Positions 36,560 through 47,506 of a stretch of 64,000 bases of DNA are shown here, piece after piece. The stretch comes from Phlebiopsis flavidoalba (taxonomy: Eukaryota > Basidiomycota > Agaricomycetes > Polyporales > Phanerochaetaceae). The stretch spans positions 33,685 through 97,684 of the forward strand of contig JAOCPU010000080.1 of NCBI GenBank assembly GCA_035772785.1. The letters are read 5' to 3'. The notes below the pieces were generated by a model that ran no database searches, had not been told where the DNA came from, and worked only from the letters and a program-made list of their open reading frames with translations. Numbering within the stretch: the stretch's first letter is position 1; every line of letters begins with the position of its first letter. The position numbers and the translations under genes are program-made.

Positions 36560-37987
36560 GCGGGGTCGATTCACACTCCAAAACATTTGCTAGGTTACCG
36601 ACCTGGCTACTCTTATTCTCTGAAGAGGTCGTGTCCGATGACCTTGAAATCTCTCACTCGGAGTTGATTGTGCTACAGCTCGAGTACATCTGGCAACGGA
36701 AATGGCACTTCCCGGAAGGACTGTACCTCTTTCGTATACGCGGTACAATGCCCTTCGTCGACGTTTTCCATCTCGCTCGTCTGTACGCCCGTCTCCCTGC
36801 ACCACGAGACCGCTTTGACCGATTGCTCTGTTAGATTATTTATCTCCTACGATATCGCCGCATGTGAGCTGCATAGCTCCTCCTATGTGTTGTTCTAACT
36901 AACCGGGAGCACGTAGGAATGTCTCCTCAACTATGCCACAGGGACATCTGTGAGTCAGCGCTGCCGTTGCGTGATCACAGTCGAGTGACCTAGCATATGC
37001 TATAGGGCTACTAGTAGTGGGATTTCGCGGGCTGCACAGAGTGTACGTAACATCGCTTTGTCTGAGCTTCTAGATCTCCAAAAGATCGGGTCTAGTGATT
37101 CTGGTATGGCGCACATACGCGATATGGCAGCGGTCACGGAAGATCCTCTGGACCGTTGGCATCATCTGGACTGGTGCGTCTACCCTCACTCTGCATCTTG
37201 CACGAAAGGCTTCATTCCCCTCTCAGATCCTCGTCTTGTCGAATATCCCCATGCTGACCCATCTTCACTCGTTCTCTCTCCAATGTGCGTCCTCTCCCCC
37301 TTTATCCACGAATAATCCTGATTTATTCTCTCAGTCGGACCCCAAGCCATTACCCAGTAATATCCCCCAGGCTGCAACCTCGTCAGCCGCAAGCAACATC
37401 GCCTTCGGAAGCTTCTTCTCCGTGTCCTCATGGAAATCGGTCTGTCTCATCACCTTCATCTCCAACACACCTCACCTCACCGTGCCGCACAGCCGTCGTC
37501 GTCCTGACAGTCTACAAAGAGGCGTCCAAGACGGTAAGTCCTATCCTCCCCACCGCCCTTACATCGACCTCACGCACCAACGGCAGTGCGCACCTCCTCA
37601 AGTACCCTCGTCCGCCACGCTTCTAGCCGCGCGACGGCGTGCTCTACTTCATCTGCCTCCTCCTGGTCCGTCTCTCTCCCCCCTCTTTCCCGCACAAAAC
37701 CTCACGCAGCACCAGCCATGTCCCTCGGCAACGTCCTCGTCATCATCGCCGCGCCCGTCGAGTTCTTCGACTGTGCATTCATCAAGTACCTCCCTTCCCC
37801 TCTTCTTGCCACACGAGCTGATACTGGTACAGCCTGACACGCGTGCTCCCACGCGATCCTGCTTGCTGCCGTGGTCATCTTGCCAACCGTCCGGCAGGCC
37901 GCGCACCGCAGCATCACGCCCACTGCGTTCGAGCTCGACGCCGAGCTCGGTCCTTTTCGACGATCATGTTTCAAAGTTTTGACATGA
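36560..37987 (+). CDS. DUF6533 domain seven-helix membrane protein
   Basis: This membrane protein of the basidiomycete DUF6533 family has a receptor-like seven-helix topology; its function is not established. The N-terminal hallmark is the EYIWQRKWHFPEGLYLF block with TMPFVD (36680-36760), matching the family's E-x-x-x-IW-x-xKW pattern. A later helix carries ILVWRTYAIWQRSRKILW then TVGIIW (37095-37165), the family's LR-x-WA-x-W-x-R motif. Towards the C-terminus are VLTVYKEASKT (about 37500), RDGVLYFICLLL (about 37630), GNVLVIIAAPVEFFD (37727-37775) and FELDAELGPF (about 37930). It ends FKVLT with TGA at 37987. Short introns (for example starting GTAAGTCC near 37534) and frameshifts interrupt it. 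The first exon is uncertain. Confidence 0.8.
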
Positions 37988-40687
37988 GGCTTGCCCGGCG
38001 GCATCGCTGGAGGTACGGGGGCGACGGACGACGGGGACGGACGGAGGAAGAAGGGGGTGGAGATGACGTGTGCGGGGCGTGTAGATTGTGTGTGCTTCCG
38101 TCGAGGATCAATGGCTGTGAGGGATATAGGTGCGTTGACAATGATCTTTTGTGGGTTAGTTGCATGACATACTACACTCGTAGGCGTTTTCAGTGCGCAT
38201 ATACCAGCCACGAAGGGCAAGGCGGATTGTTTACGCGCTAATGGAAGACCGGCCACGCTAGCACTCATCGCCGCCGTGATTCTATGCTCACAAGCAGCTA
38301 CGCGTTTTGTTACCTCACCGGCGCACACAGAGGTCACTTCGCGACGACGGCGGGACCGACGACGGGACCGACGAGGGCAAACCGTAACAGGTATGGGTGG
38401 ACCAAATACTCGCATCTGTCTATGATACCAGGGACGCAAAAGCATATTCGAAACCTCTGGAGGGCACCGACTGCCATATATGCGCAGAATTTCGTCAACG
38501 CAATCAACAAATAATCACCCATCTAATTACCAACGGGCCGTCGCCAAATGTTAATCGACAGGCAGGATACCCAGCATGCTCTCGGACCCGGCCGATGGCA
38601 ATCATGTAGTCTTTGAAAAGATTTCCCTTGGTATCGAGGGTACTAGTAGTGTTGGTAGATGACATAAATACCCCTGTTATTGACAGGCAGACCCCATAGC
38701 GGGCGCACCCCGCCGCACATGCATAACTCCATGCCGCCACCATAGTGAGATAGGAGAGAGAAAAAAGGAGAAAAGGGAGATAAGACAGAAAGGGGAGATG
38801 AGGGTCATGCCGCGGGAAGTAGCGTACTAGTGTGGTGGTGTCGTCCATGTAAAAAAAACAGTGTGTCGAAATGGTCCGCTGTTCCCGTATGCCATCACAA
38901 GAGTCTGGGGCCGGGGGCGCCCTATAGGAGCGTGAGCGCGCCGCCGAGGAGGCAGGACGACGGTCGCGGAGAGGGAGCGCGAGGAGACTGCGGCGCCGCG
39001 CCGTCGAAGGCGCGTCCCCAGCCGGGACGCGCTGCGACGCCGTTCGCGTTCGGCGGGAAGGTCGTCCGCGAAGACGATCCGTCACGGGTTCGCCGCGCCC
39101 GAGAACTGGTCACCGTCCGGCCCCCCGGTCGCGTCGGTCGTTCGCCGTGAGGCCGTTGGAGGACGAGCCGACTCGGAGAACTTTGGGCGAGTAATGGAGC
39201 CGTACATGGATGCCCCGATCGTGTATCCGAGTTGGAGTCGAAGACCCACAGATCGTAGTCGTGACGACGCTTTGCGGTGGCAGGTCACTTGGATGAAGAT
39301 GTTTCAGCGGCGCCGTCGCGGTTTGGTTGGTGCTGACGCGATAGAGTATGGAGTGTCTACGCGAAAATTTCTGGATGGTGGACACCGCCTTTTACTGTAG
39401 CAAAAAGAGCGAAGCACAACAAGACGTCGTAACAGCAGTTTTTCTACAGTCACTAACCACCTATCAGTCAGCAGCAGCTACTCGCATGTAGGCGGACTGT
39501 AGACAAACCGCCAAAAGATGGCCGTCGCTGTGCTGATGGCGACATCGAGTTAATAACGCCTGCCTGCTGTCCTAGGGGTAGCTCAAGAGCACACGCACCG
39601 TACTCTCGCGTACGAAAATAAAGTCCATCCTGCGACTAGAAACCGCGACATCTCAATATCCACGCCATCCTATACCATCACCGACGGCCCTTCGTCCAGC
39701 TGACATAGGTTTGCGGGCGCCGTTGGCCCCCACACCACCTGCGTCCCCGCGGGTTGGCTGGGTGACGACCCAGTCTGCAAAAGAGTCAGCAAAAGTCCGC
39801 TACTTGCTGGGGTAGGGTGGGGGGGCAGTCCTAGAGTGGCAAGTACGCCAACAGTTTGCTTGTACGGCGGGAAGACACCAGGCGCGAGTAGGAGGGTGAG
39901 GATGCGGTCGTACGAAAGACAACACGTGTCATGATTAGAGGTATGTATGATTTAAAGAGGGCGAATTAAGAGCTGCGTGTAGGGTCTGTTGCGGCGGGGT
40001 GGGCGATGTGGGTAAGGAGCGAAGGGGAGCAGGCGACGGCAGAAGAGGACCTGGGCGGGTTATATTTCGGCAGAGGCAAAGGGTGACAACTGTGGTGGCA
40101 GCACGAGCCTCGGTGTTTTCGAGCCCGCCCCGTTTGACCCTGTTTGGCCCAGTGCCCTGTCACGCTCCCGTCACAACCGTTGTCATCTTTGCAGCGCGTA
40201 TGTCAGTACTTGCGCTCAATTATTGGATGGTCGACGTTCAACGCAGGGCTATAGAGAGTTTGGAAATGCTTTCGATCGTACGTACAGCGCGGTTCTCGCT
40301 GAGGGAATAGACGTTGTCTCACGACCGCTGTGACCTGCTAATCTGTCGCGTGACACGGGGTGACGCGTTACAGAGAGGGTACAGCATAGGAGAAGACCAG
40401 CACTGCAGGAATTAACAGCTCGACGGTTTCAAGTCACCGTGAGGCCGACAGAGTGCGGCTCGGCTGTAGTTCAAGGATCTGAGGATAGGAGGCTTAAGAG
40501 GGTCCGATCCTGTCTAGCGCGAGGGCGCTCCGGGACGCAGCCTCGCACTCGGAGGATACAAGGTCTAAACTGCAGCAAATTTTGCTTGAGCAGCAAATAT
40601 CAGAAAGAGAGCTCTAGAAGTAAGGAGTCTCATCCATTGATCCAGATGCACGAAACGTATAAGGGATAAGTAAAAAAAAGGTGCAAA
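37988..40687. other. No confidently recognisable gene
   Basis: A 193-codon minus-strand ORF (38504-39085) is Arg/Ser/Pro-rich; another minus-strand frame there is Ala/Pro/Arg-rich with a short hydrophobic end. A minus-strand segment near 39690-39780 reads coding-like (GTQVVWGPTAPANLCQLDEG). I cannot tie these into one gene model. A plus-strand 103-codon ORF (39999-40310) is also unrecognised. The region probably contains one decayed or fast-evolving gene. Confidence 0.3.
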
Positions 40688-43204
40688 TTACTTTGCATCC
40701 TCCGTAAAGAACGGCGACTCTGATTGTATCTGCCCAACGATTAATCGACATGCTTTGCGAGCAGCGATCATGATCACTCACCCATGGTACGTCACTACCA
40801 AGTACATACTTCTTCGCGGGCCGCTCCCAGCAAGCAACCTTCTCGAGCTCCTCCTGCGATCGCAGCGGGAAGAGCACGCCTAGCTCAAAGTTCGTGATCT
40901 GTATTCATCATTAGTCACGATCGACGCGTCCAGGGGTTCGAGGACATACGTTCAGAGTAGGGTTGAACGACGACCCCGAGAGCGTGCCCCACGCACGGAG
41001 GGCGTGAATTATGCGAACCGACGTACGCCCATCCGATGGCGTCACCCGCCCTCGGTGGGCCAACCTCAACGACTTCGTCATCTGTCCCCGCATCCGACGG
41101 CGTATCAAATCTGTCTAGCGCACGCGCGCTCGACGGCGCGTCCTTGAACGTCCCGATGATCATCTACACACCATAAGCTTGCGGTCGTCTCACACAAGAA
41201 AGGACAGACCTTTGAATGCATGAGGACGCCTCCGCGTTTGCTCTTCGAGTCGTAGAAATGGTCCCGCGGGAACTTGGTCGCCTCCCACTGATTCCTGCGA
41301 CAAAACATCGTCACCGCCGCCCTGCACACGCTTAGCCCTCTTCCCACGCATTCACAAACAAAAAACAACGCTTACCGCCTCGCCCAGCTTGCTCTGCTGC
41401 ACCGTGCCTCTTGTCGGAAACAAAATCTTGAGCGGGGGATACGGCAGCCTCTCCAGCCTCTTCCTACTCTCATCAAGCCACTTCTCCGCCGACTCGCCGC
41501 GCGCCGAGCAATAAAACTCGTTCGTCCCACTGCGTCGTGTACGCGCCGATCGACGAGCCCTGGCACTCGAGCTGCAGCTCGCGCCCCGGCGGCGCGCGCA
41601 GGCGCAGGTCCTGCAGCGCCTTCATGAGCCCCGTGTGCCCCGTCTGGATCACGCGCGGCCAGCCTTCGTGTTTGCCCGCGAGCGAGGCGATGAGCGCGAC
41701 CTTGACTTGGGAAAAGTCCCATTTTGCGCGCAGGTCTTCGAGGCGTGTTAGTGGGAGGTCGGAGTGCTGCGGACGGGATCAGTATGATGAGAGGTGGGCG
41801 GGAAGGGAGGGGCGTACTCCGTTTTGCATGAGGTTTATGAGTGCGGGGGCAATGTTCACTGCGCGTAGAACGCGCTGAAATGCGGTCGGGAAGTCGTTGG
41901 CTTTACCATCGTGTGCGATTGGTGATGGTCGTAGAGGAACGTCTTGTACCCATACGCTCTACCCCAGCATTAGAAACTGTTATTGTGGGCCCAAAGATGG
42001 CAAAGAACGTACATTCTCCACGTCCCGCCAATCGTACTCGATGAGGTTTGCTGTCGAGACGACCACGCGGAGTCTTCCCGTGTTGTAAAACAGCTGTGCT
42101 GCATCTAAGTCAAGCTCTCTGCGGTTACCAAATGTTACATACCAGCATGAACTGGCTAGTTATGAGTAAATTGCCGAACCGGAGGAGTGTGTGTTCTGAC
42201 CTTCATGTGTTGACAGCCCCATCCATTACGGAGGAAAGGAGTCGTTTTAATCCAGTTGGGCAGCACCTCCTTGATCGTCGTCCTCGTTCCCTATACGATG
42301 GTGGGTTATCAAAGGAGTAGCATATATGCGCTAGTTGGCGTACCGTTAGGATCTTGAGTCGCCACAATAAACGGGCGTTTCCCGATTGAAGAAGCTGTAG
42401 AACCATGGCAGATTTAATGACGTATGCCGACACGATCGCAAAGGCAATCTCGTTGCGCTGCAGGACAGAGACTAAGCAACATTAAAGTTAAATAAACAAA
42501 AGCACTCACCGGTGAGAGGATATCCGTCAACCTGAACACAGGCCTCGTGTCCTTTAGCTGGCTCTGCATAGCTTATTCGCCGTCTGCCGGAAGCTCCCCA
42601 TCCCAATACAGCCCTTCCCCCGTAGCCGGTCCACTCGCCGCCCTCGACATTGCCGGCGCCGCCTTACGCGTACTCGACGCAGCAACAGGCGGCGGCGGAG
42701 GCCCGCGCTGCCGCTTCGCACGGCTCGCCTCCTCGTCCTCATCATCCGAGTGCGCCGCGGGAGGCGTATGGACAATATCGGGGCGCAGCCGTTTCTGGCG
42801 CGCGAGGCGTTCGCGCTCAAGCGCGGCGCGGTCCAAGAGGAAAGCATTTCCCGATGCGCTAGGGCCCGCCGCGGGTGGTGAGGGCGCAGGCGGTGGAGGA
42901 GGCGGAGGCTTGAGGTTGGCTTGCTGTCGAGTGCGATTTGGAGTCTTCGATCAGCGCGTTTGAGGTCTGCGGCAAATTGGGTGTCGTCGTCAGAGGGCGA
43001 GGGCTCGCGGGGCGGCTGTGTGTCGTCGTCTGAGTCGTCCTCGATTTCGATGATTTCGGGTGGAGCGCGGGTGCGGGTGGGTTGGGAGGTCTCTTGGAGG
43101 CTGCGGGCAATTGCTCTGTAATTTTGTTGAGAGTCTAAGACATTTTGTGGGTAAACATTCCTGTGGACTTACTCTGCGATCTCTGCGTCGTCGAACCCGT
43201 CCAT
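40688..43204 (-). CDS. TDP1: Tyrosyl-DNA phosphodiesterase
   Basis: This nuclear repair enzyme hydrolyses 3'-phosphotyrosyl links left by trapped topoisomerase I; it belongs to the phospholipase D superfamily. The ATG at 43204 gives MDGFDDAEIAE, an intron, then AIARSLQET: a ubiquitin-interacting-like motif. An acidic tract follows (EIIEIEDDSDDDTQ). Then come RPVFRLTDILSP (about 42520), a GWGCQHMK block (HxK of the first HKD, about 42210) and LRVVVSTANLIEYDWRDVEN (about 42015-42075). Further on are LTRLEDLRAKWDFSQVKVAL (about 41690-41750) and LECQGSSIGAYTTQWDE (about 41525-41575). Next are RLPYPPLKILFPTRGTVQQS, the second HKD GGVLMHSKMIIG (about 41160-41230), GWAYVGSHN (about 41030), NPTLNITNFELGVLFPL, and a last exon QSESPFFTEDAK ending at 40688. 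Introns are short; some frameshifts occur. Confidence 0.93.
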
Positions 43205-43705
43205 ACCTGCTACACTTACTTTTTAGCCTTAAAGTCTGATGTGAAGATCAATTGGAGCTTTAAATATCGGAGGTGATTCTCAGAGGAGCAGGACCAAGGT
43301 AAAGATGAATTTGGAACAAGCGGAAGGGAGATGGAGGTGTAGCTGTCACAAATGAAACGCGCCTACGCGACCATGCGGCCGAAGGGGCATTAAATGAGTA
43401 CGCGTTGAGATCACGTGCGTGGTTTTAGGGCAGGGACGGCGGGCGGTCTGGCATCCAAGTCCATCCTTCGAACTTCATACACCTTGATGTGTATTCACTC
43501 TTCGTGGCTTGTCTTATAGAAAATCAGTTCCCCTCGCATCGTCGCCTGCTCTTGAGAATTCCCTTGTCTTGGTCTTGTTCTCAGCGACAGGTTGGTCATG
43601 TTGCAACTCAAAGCTGATTTTCATGAAGATGCTTGTGTCGAGTCAAGCCACACATGCGCAGTACGAGTCCATCCACTCGGCCAGTGCTGCATATGAAAGG
43701 GTTGA
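43205..43705. other. Divergent promoter region, TDP1 / GNAT acetyltransferase
   Basis: This 501 bp region separates two head-to-head genes. The ORF at 43509-43712 is unrecognised and probably chance. No strong TATA element is visible. Confidence 0.4.
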
Positions 43706-44516
43706 ATGTTAAGTAAACCTCCGCCCCCAGCTTCTTCATGTCGTGGACAAAAACTCATACAAGCAGTGTCATCCGAGCCTGATGCCCTATCAGAGTCCGA
43801 GCTATATGGCCCCGACCCATTCGACATCAACTTTGTCTTCCCACTCGACCCTACCTTACTCGAGACAGAGCGCATAAAGCTCGTCCCATTCATCCCGCGA
43901 GTGCACGCACACGAGCTCTGGTCTCAGGTCCTCGCCGTGCCAGACCTGCTACGCTACTACACCCGTTCCTCCTGGCCGACGACGACCGCGTTCCTCACGC
44001 ACCACGAACGCTTCTTTAGGCGGCGCCCCACCGAGAACACGCTTCTCTTCGCCATCTTCGACAAGACCGCGGGCGGTGACACGGACGCGCGATCGCAGGA
44101 CAATCGCGCTGCGGCACGCCTCACCCGCACAGCTCTCCGCGGAGATCGCCTTCGTCATCGTTCTGCCGCGGTTCCAGCGCACCCATGTCGCGCGTGGTGC
44201 GGCGAGTGTGCTCCTGCGCTACTGCCTCGAGCTGTCACCGCGCGGGCTGGGGCTGCGCCGTGTCGAGTGGTGTGCGCACGCGCGGAACGCGGGTTCGATC
44301 GCGCTTGCGCAGCGGCTGGGGATGTGTCTGGAGGGCACGACGCGGTGGGCGTGCGTCATGCCCGAGGAGAGAATGCAGGACGGAGAGAGGACACGAGCGG
44401 AGGATCAGTGGCCGGAGAGGCCGGGGCGGCATACGGTGGTGTTGTCGCTGTGTTGGGATGATTGGGAGCGCGGTGCGAGGGAGGTTGTGCTGGAGAACAT
44501 AGACAGGAAGGTGTAA
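43706..44516 (+). CDS. GNAT family N-acetyltransferase
   Basis: This is an acetyl-CoA-dependent transferase of the RimJ/RimL-like GNAT group. The chosen start at 43706 opens a 251-codon frame. It contains FVFPLDPTLLETERIKLVPF (the typical L-x-T-x-R-x-x-L-x-PF entry, 43830-43890), HELWSQVLAVPDLLRYY, and LLFAIFDKTAGG (44041-44077). A frame change near 44099 moves to the +3 frame. That frame holds LRHASPAQLSAEIAFVIVLP (44115-44170), then FQRTHVARGAASVLLRYCLE, in which the arginine/glycine-rich RTHVARGA replaces the classical acetyl-CoA loop. RRVEWCAHARNAGSIALAQR and LGMCLEGTTRWA follow (44256-44350), ending at 44516. The single shift could be a sequencing indel. The substrate is unknown. Confidence 0.84.
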
Positions 44517-44726
44517 CCGGCTACATCAATTCTAGGAAAGCAAATGGTTCTCTGAATGCGTTAGGATACACTTGCACACGCAAGCAGACCTCAACAACGG
44601 CACGCTGAAGGCCCGTCACCACGCTAGAATCAATAATACAAATAATGTTACAGCATCTCCGTACAACGGACGACCGTGGCTAGAATAATGTCACAAACTT
44701 TCGCTACGCGATACTATCGTGTTTCG
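44517..44726. other. Convergent 3' intergenic region
   Basis: A short gap separates the ends of the GNAT gene (plus) and the third DUF6534 gene (minus). It is AT-richer than its flanks and holds no gene. Confidence 0.4.
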
Positions 44727-46205
44727 CTATCTCAGAAACCTAGAGAAGTCAAGTAAGCAGAAAAGCCATACAAACACAACGAACCCGACGCAGACCTGAT
44801 CATCCATCGCATAGCTATCCGTATGCACAACCACCTGCTCCTGGGGACATGCCATATCCCATTGAGCCGACATCGCGCCGCGCGCCGCGGGCTGAGCGCC
44901 TGGACGTGATGCGTGCCCGCCGCGCTGGCCACGTCTGACGAGACTGCGCGCGCGTGCGAGGGCCAGTTGCGCCCGCCCGAGATGCGGATGCAGGCTGTTG
45001 AAGAGCACGAGCAGCGAGTTGAGCGTAGAGCTTTGCGAGGATCGCGCCGATGGTGGCGAAGTAGGTGCGGTGCGGCAGTGCGAGGTAAAGAATGAGCATG
45101 GAGGGTCGCGGCGAGGGCTGGGGAGTGTTAGCGTGACTTGGGGAGGGAGGGGAGAGGCGTACCGATGGTGATGTAGAGCCGGTTTACAGACGACGAGGCG
45201 TGACCCATTTGCTGCTGATAATGCGCGCGTGTCGCCCTGGGCATGGATAGCTTTGCGCTTTCTTCGTGAGCTGTGTACGATACAATCAGCCACTGTGTGT
45301 GTGAGGTTAGTAATATATGCACCTACCAGATATGCCATTGTATATAGCTATGAGGACGTCACACGCTGCGCTGCCAGCGAGCCAGAGTATCTAGGGGTCA
45401 ATGGTTAGAACACACATCGGAGATTTTGGTGTTTATCACAGACGTACCACCGTCGAAGAGTGTGCTTTCACTTCGAGATCTTTAAAGCTCTTGATTGATA
45501 GCAGACTGATACTGTAGCTATCAATACGTTATTCCAGTCGCAATAGCAGACGATCCCTGCAACAAAGCGAGCTGTAAAGTATGTGAGCCTCCGATGTCTG
45601 AAGCATAGGGTGTAGTGGTAGACGCACGGGTGGCGATCATTGCCATGCACGGTTGTGACCAAGCATGCCGCGACCCCAGACAAGATCCCAATGCGATAGG
45701 CATAGTATAGATGAGGTGGTCAGAGAAGGGAGTGGCGTTTGCACGGTGCAGCTGACTGGCAGTCAAAGCATCATTCAAGAGTTGTACCATTTGTGATGAG
45801 ATAGTACGCACCGATGCCGCTGAAAATAGGCACTGCCAACCACTCGTCGTGCATATAGCCAGCTGATCGAACTCCCCGTAATGCTTCGCGTAGATCTGAT
45901 AAACCGTCGCTGGTAACGATGATGGTCTGTGCGGTGTCTAGCAGGTAATACACCGTAGACGAGACACTTTTGCGAACCACACGTCGTTAGGGAAGGATAG
46001 GTGGTACATGTCTACAAATGAGATTAAGATCGGTGTGATGCTCGACAGAGTCGATCACGTACATATTTGCGTCGAGAGGACACCGAAGAGGGCCCAGTTG
46101 AAGAGGCTGCCAAGGAGCTGTGAAGAGAGTGAGGATACGCCACAGCAGAAAAATTCCAGCCGCGTACGACAGAGCAGCTCTACACGAGAGGAATAATGAG
46201 TTCAA
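44727..46205 (-). CDS. DUF6534-type membrane protein (third copy)
   Basis: This integral membrane protein of the basidiomycete DUF6534 family is of unknown function. From the 5' end the reverse strand reads LLGSLFNWALFGVLSTQI (about 46065-46110). An intron-like GTACGTGATC...TTTGTAG follows, then MYHLSFPNDVWFAK (about 45980-46015) and YYLLDTAQTIIVTSDG (about 45915-45955), the family hallmark. Next come YYAKHYGEFDQLAICT (about 45860) and ISSQMVQLL (about 45775). The C-terminal hallmark LPHRTYFATIGAILAKLY (about 45020-45080) continues as NSLLVLFN. The stop lies at 44727-44735 depending on frame. It has several short introns and frameshifts. It is more diverged than the pair at 1-8 kb are from each other. 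The start codon is uncertain. Confidence 0.75.
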
Positions 46206-47506
46206 TAACGTGAGTGAGAAGAAACGTCCGACTCACAGAGGTGCTAGATCCATCGACACAGTAGCGTTGGCAAAAAGACATGGCAGGAGGCCAAGCAGAA
46301 GGCGTACCAGCTCGAGCGCGCAGCAAAGCAAGCCTTATGTCGTTCCCGTTTGGCGGCCCCAGATATATGAGGAAAAATCCACTCCCCACCGATGAATGGG
46401 GGCCCGCCCTGCATGTGGTTCTCTAAAAACGGAGCGCCTGCACGGTCGGTATCGATGGTCCTGCGCCGCCGTAGCATGCTTGCCTTCCAATCGAAAGTTG
46501 CAAAAAAAAACCGGTGGGATTCTGTGTCTCTAGTATAGCGGGAGATGCTCCTCTTCCCTGCCCCATCACGACAGTGCAGGGCTAAAAACGATTTGTAGAT
46601 TTGTTGGACTTACTGGGCGGGGGCGGGGTCGGGCGCGGAATCGTGATGGGTTGCCCATAGGTGGGTGTTGTATTCTCCAAGGCGAGGCAGAAGGAGAGAG
46701 GGAAATACATTTAGCTTGCCGAGTCGAGCAGCTGAGAGTCATTCCTTGGAGCCCTTTTTCTCATAGTCGTCTGCGTGTCCCTGGGAATTCGGCGTGAGAT
46801 GTCACATAAGGCGGCGCCAAAAGCTGGGAATGGTTCGCACCTGCGTAGTAGGCCGTCGTCATATTCCTGGTAAGGCCATAGTATGAGCGTTGAAACACTG
46901 AGCGGTTGCGTAGGAGAAGGTTTGGTTTTCATTAAATCCCCGATAACCGCTTCATACAGGCGTTTATGCATGCTCCGTTAGAGGAGCAAACACTATCTGT
47001 GTGGCATCACATTGAAGAGACGACCAGAGACGGTGAAGCTTAAAATCTACGACTGTAGCTCTTTATTCATTCGTTGAGTAAAGAAGGACAAGAACCGATA
47101 GCACGGGTCTGTTGCTCAGCAACGAGTTAGCAGTGCGTCGTACGGCTGAGTGAATACTAGCAGAAACTCACGGATAAGCTACTACAACTCCGCTCCGCCA
47201 TAGTACGTGTTATATTTCGCTTTTAGGCTGAAGCTATGCGCGTTAGGTGCCGCTGATTAACTTTGAGCATGTAATCGTGATCGCTGTCCAAAGCCAAGGT
47301 GTGGCTGGGTATGGCAGAGAGGAAAGGCCTAGGCGCTACTGTGGCTCAGTCGAAGCGCTTGTAGTCCCTGCAACGGCTGGCCCGGGCCGGATGGGACAAG
47401 GATAATAAAGTGGGGACTGGGCACACCAATGTCTGCAGAAGTTAAAATGTGTATTATTCTCGGAGAAAAACGCTCAAGGACCTCTTGCAGTTGGACGGGG
47501 TACAAA
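46206..47506. other. No recognisable gene
   Basis: This 1.3 kb lies between the DUF6534 gene 5' end and the P450 3' end (both minus strand). Only short ORFs are present, including one of 86 codons (46711-46971, minus). It should include the promoter of the DUF6534 gene. Confidence 0.35.

Noticed and set aside
37702..38445. 247-codon minus-strand ORF
   Set aside because: It overlaps the DUF6533 C-terminal exons on the plus strand and is Arg/Pro/Ser-rich without a domain; treated as a shadow frame.
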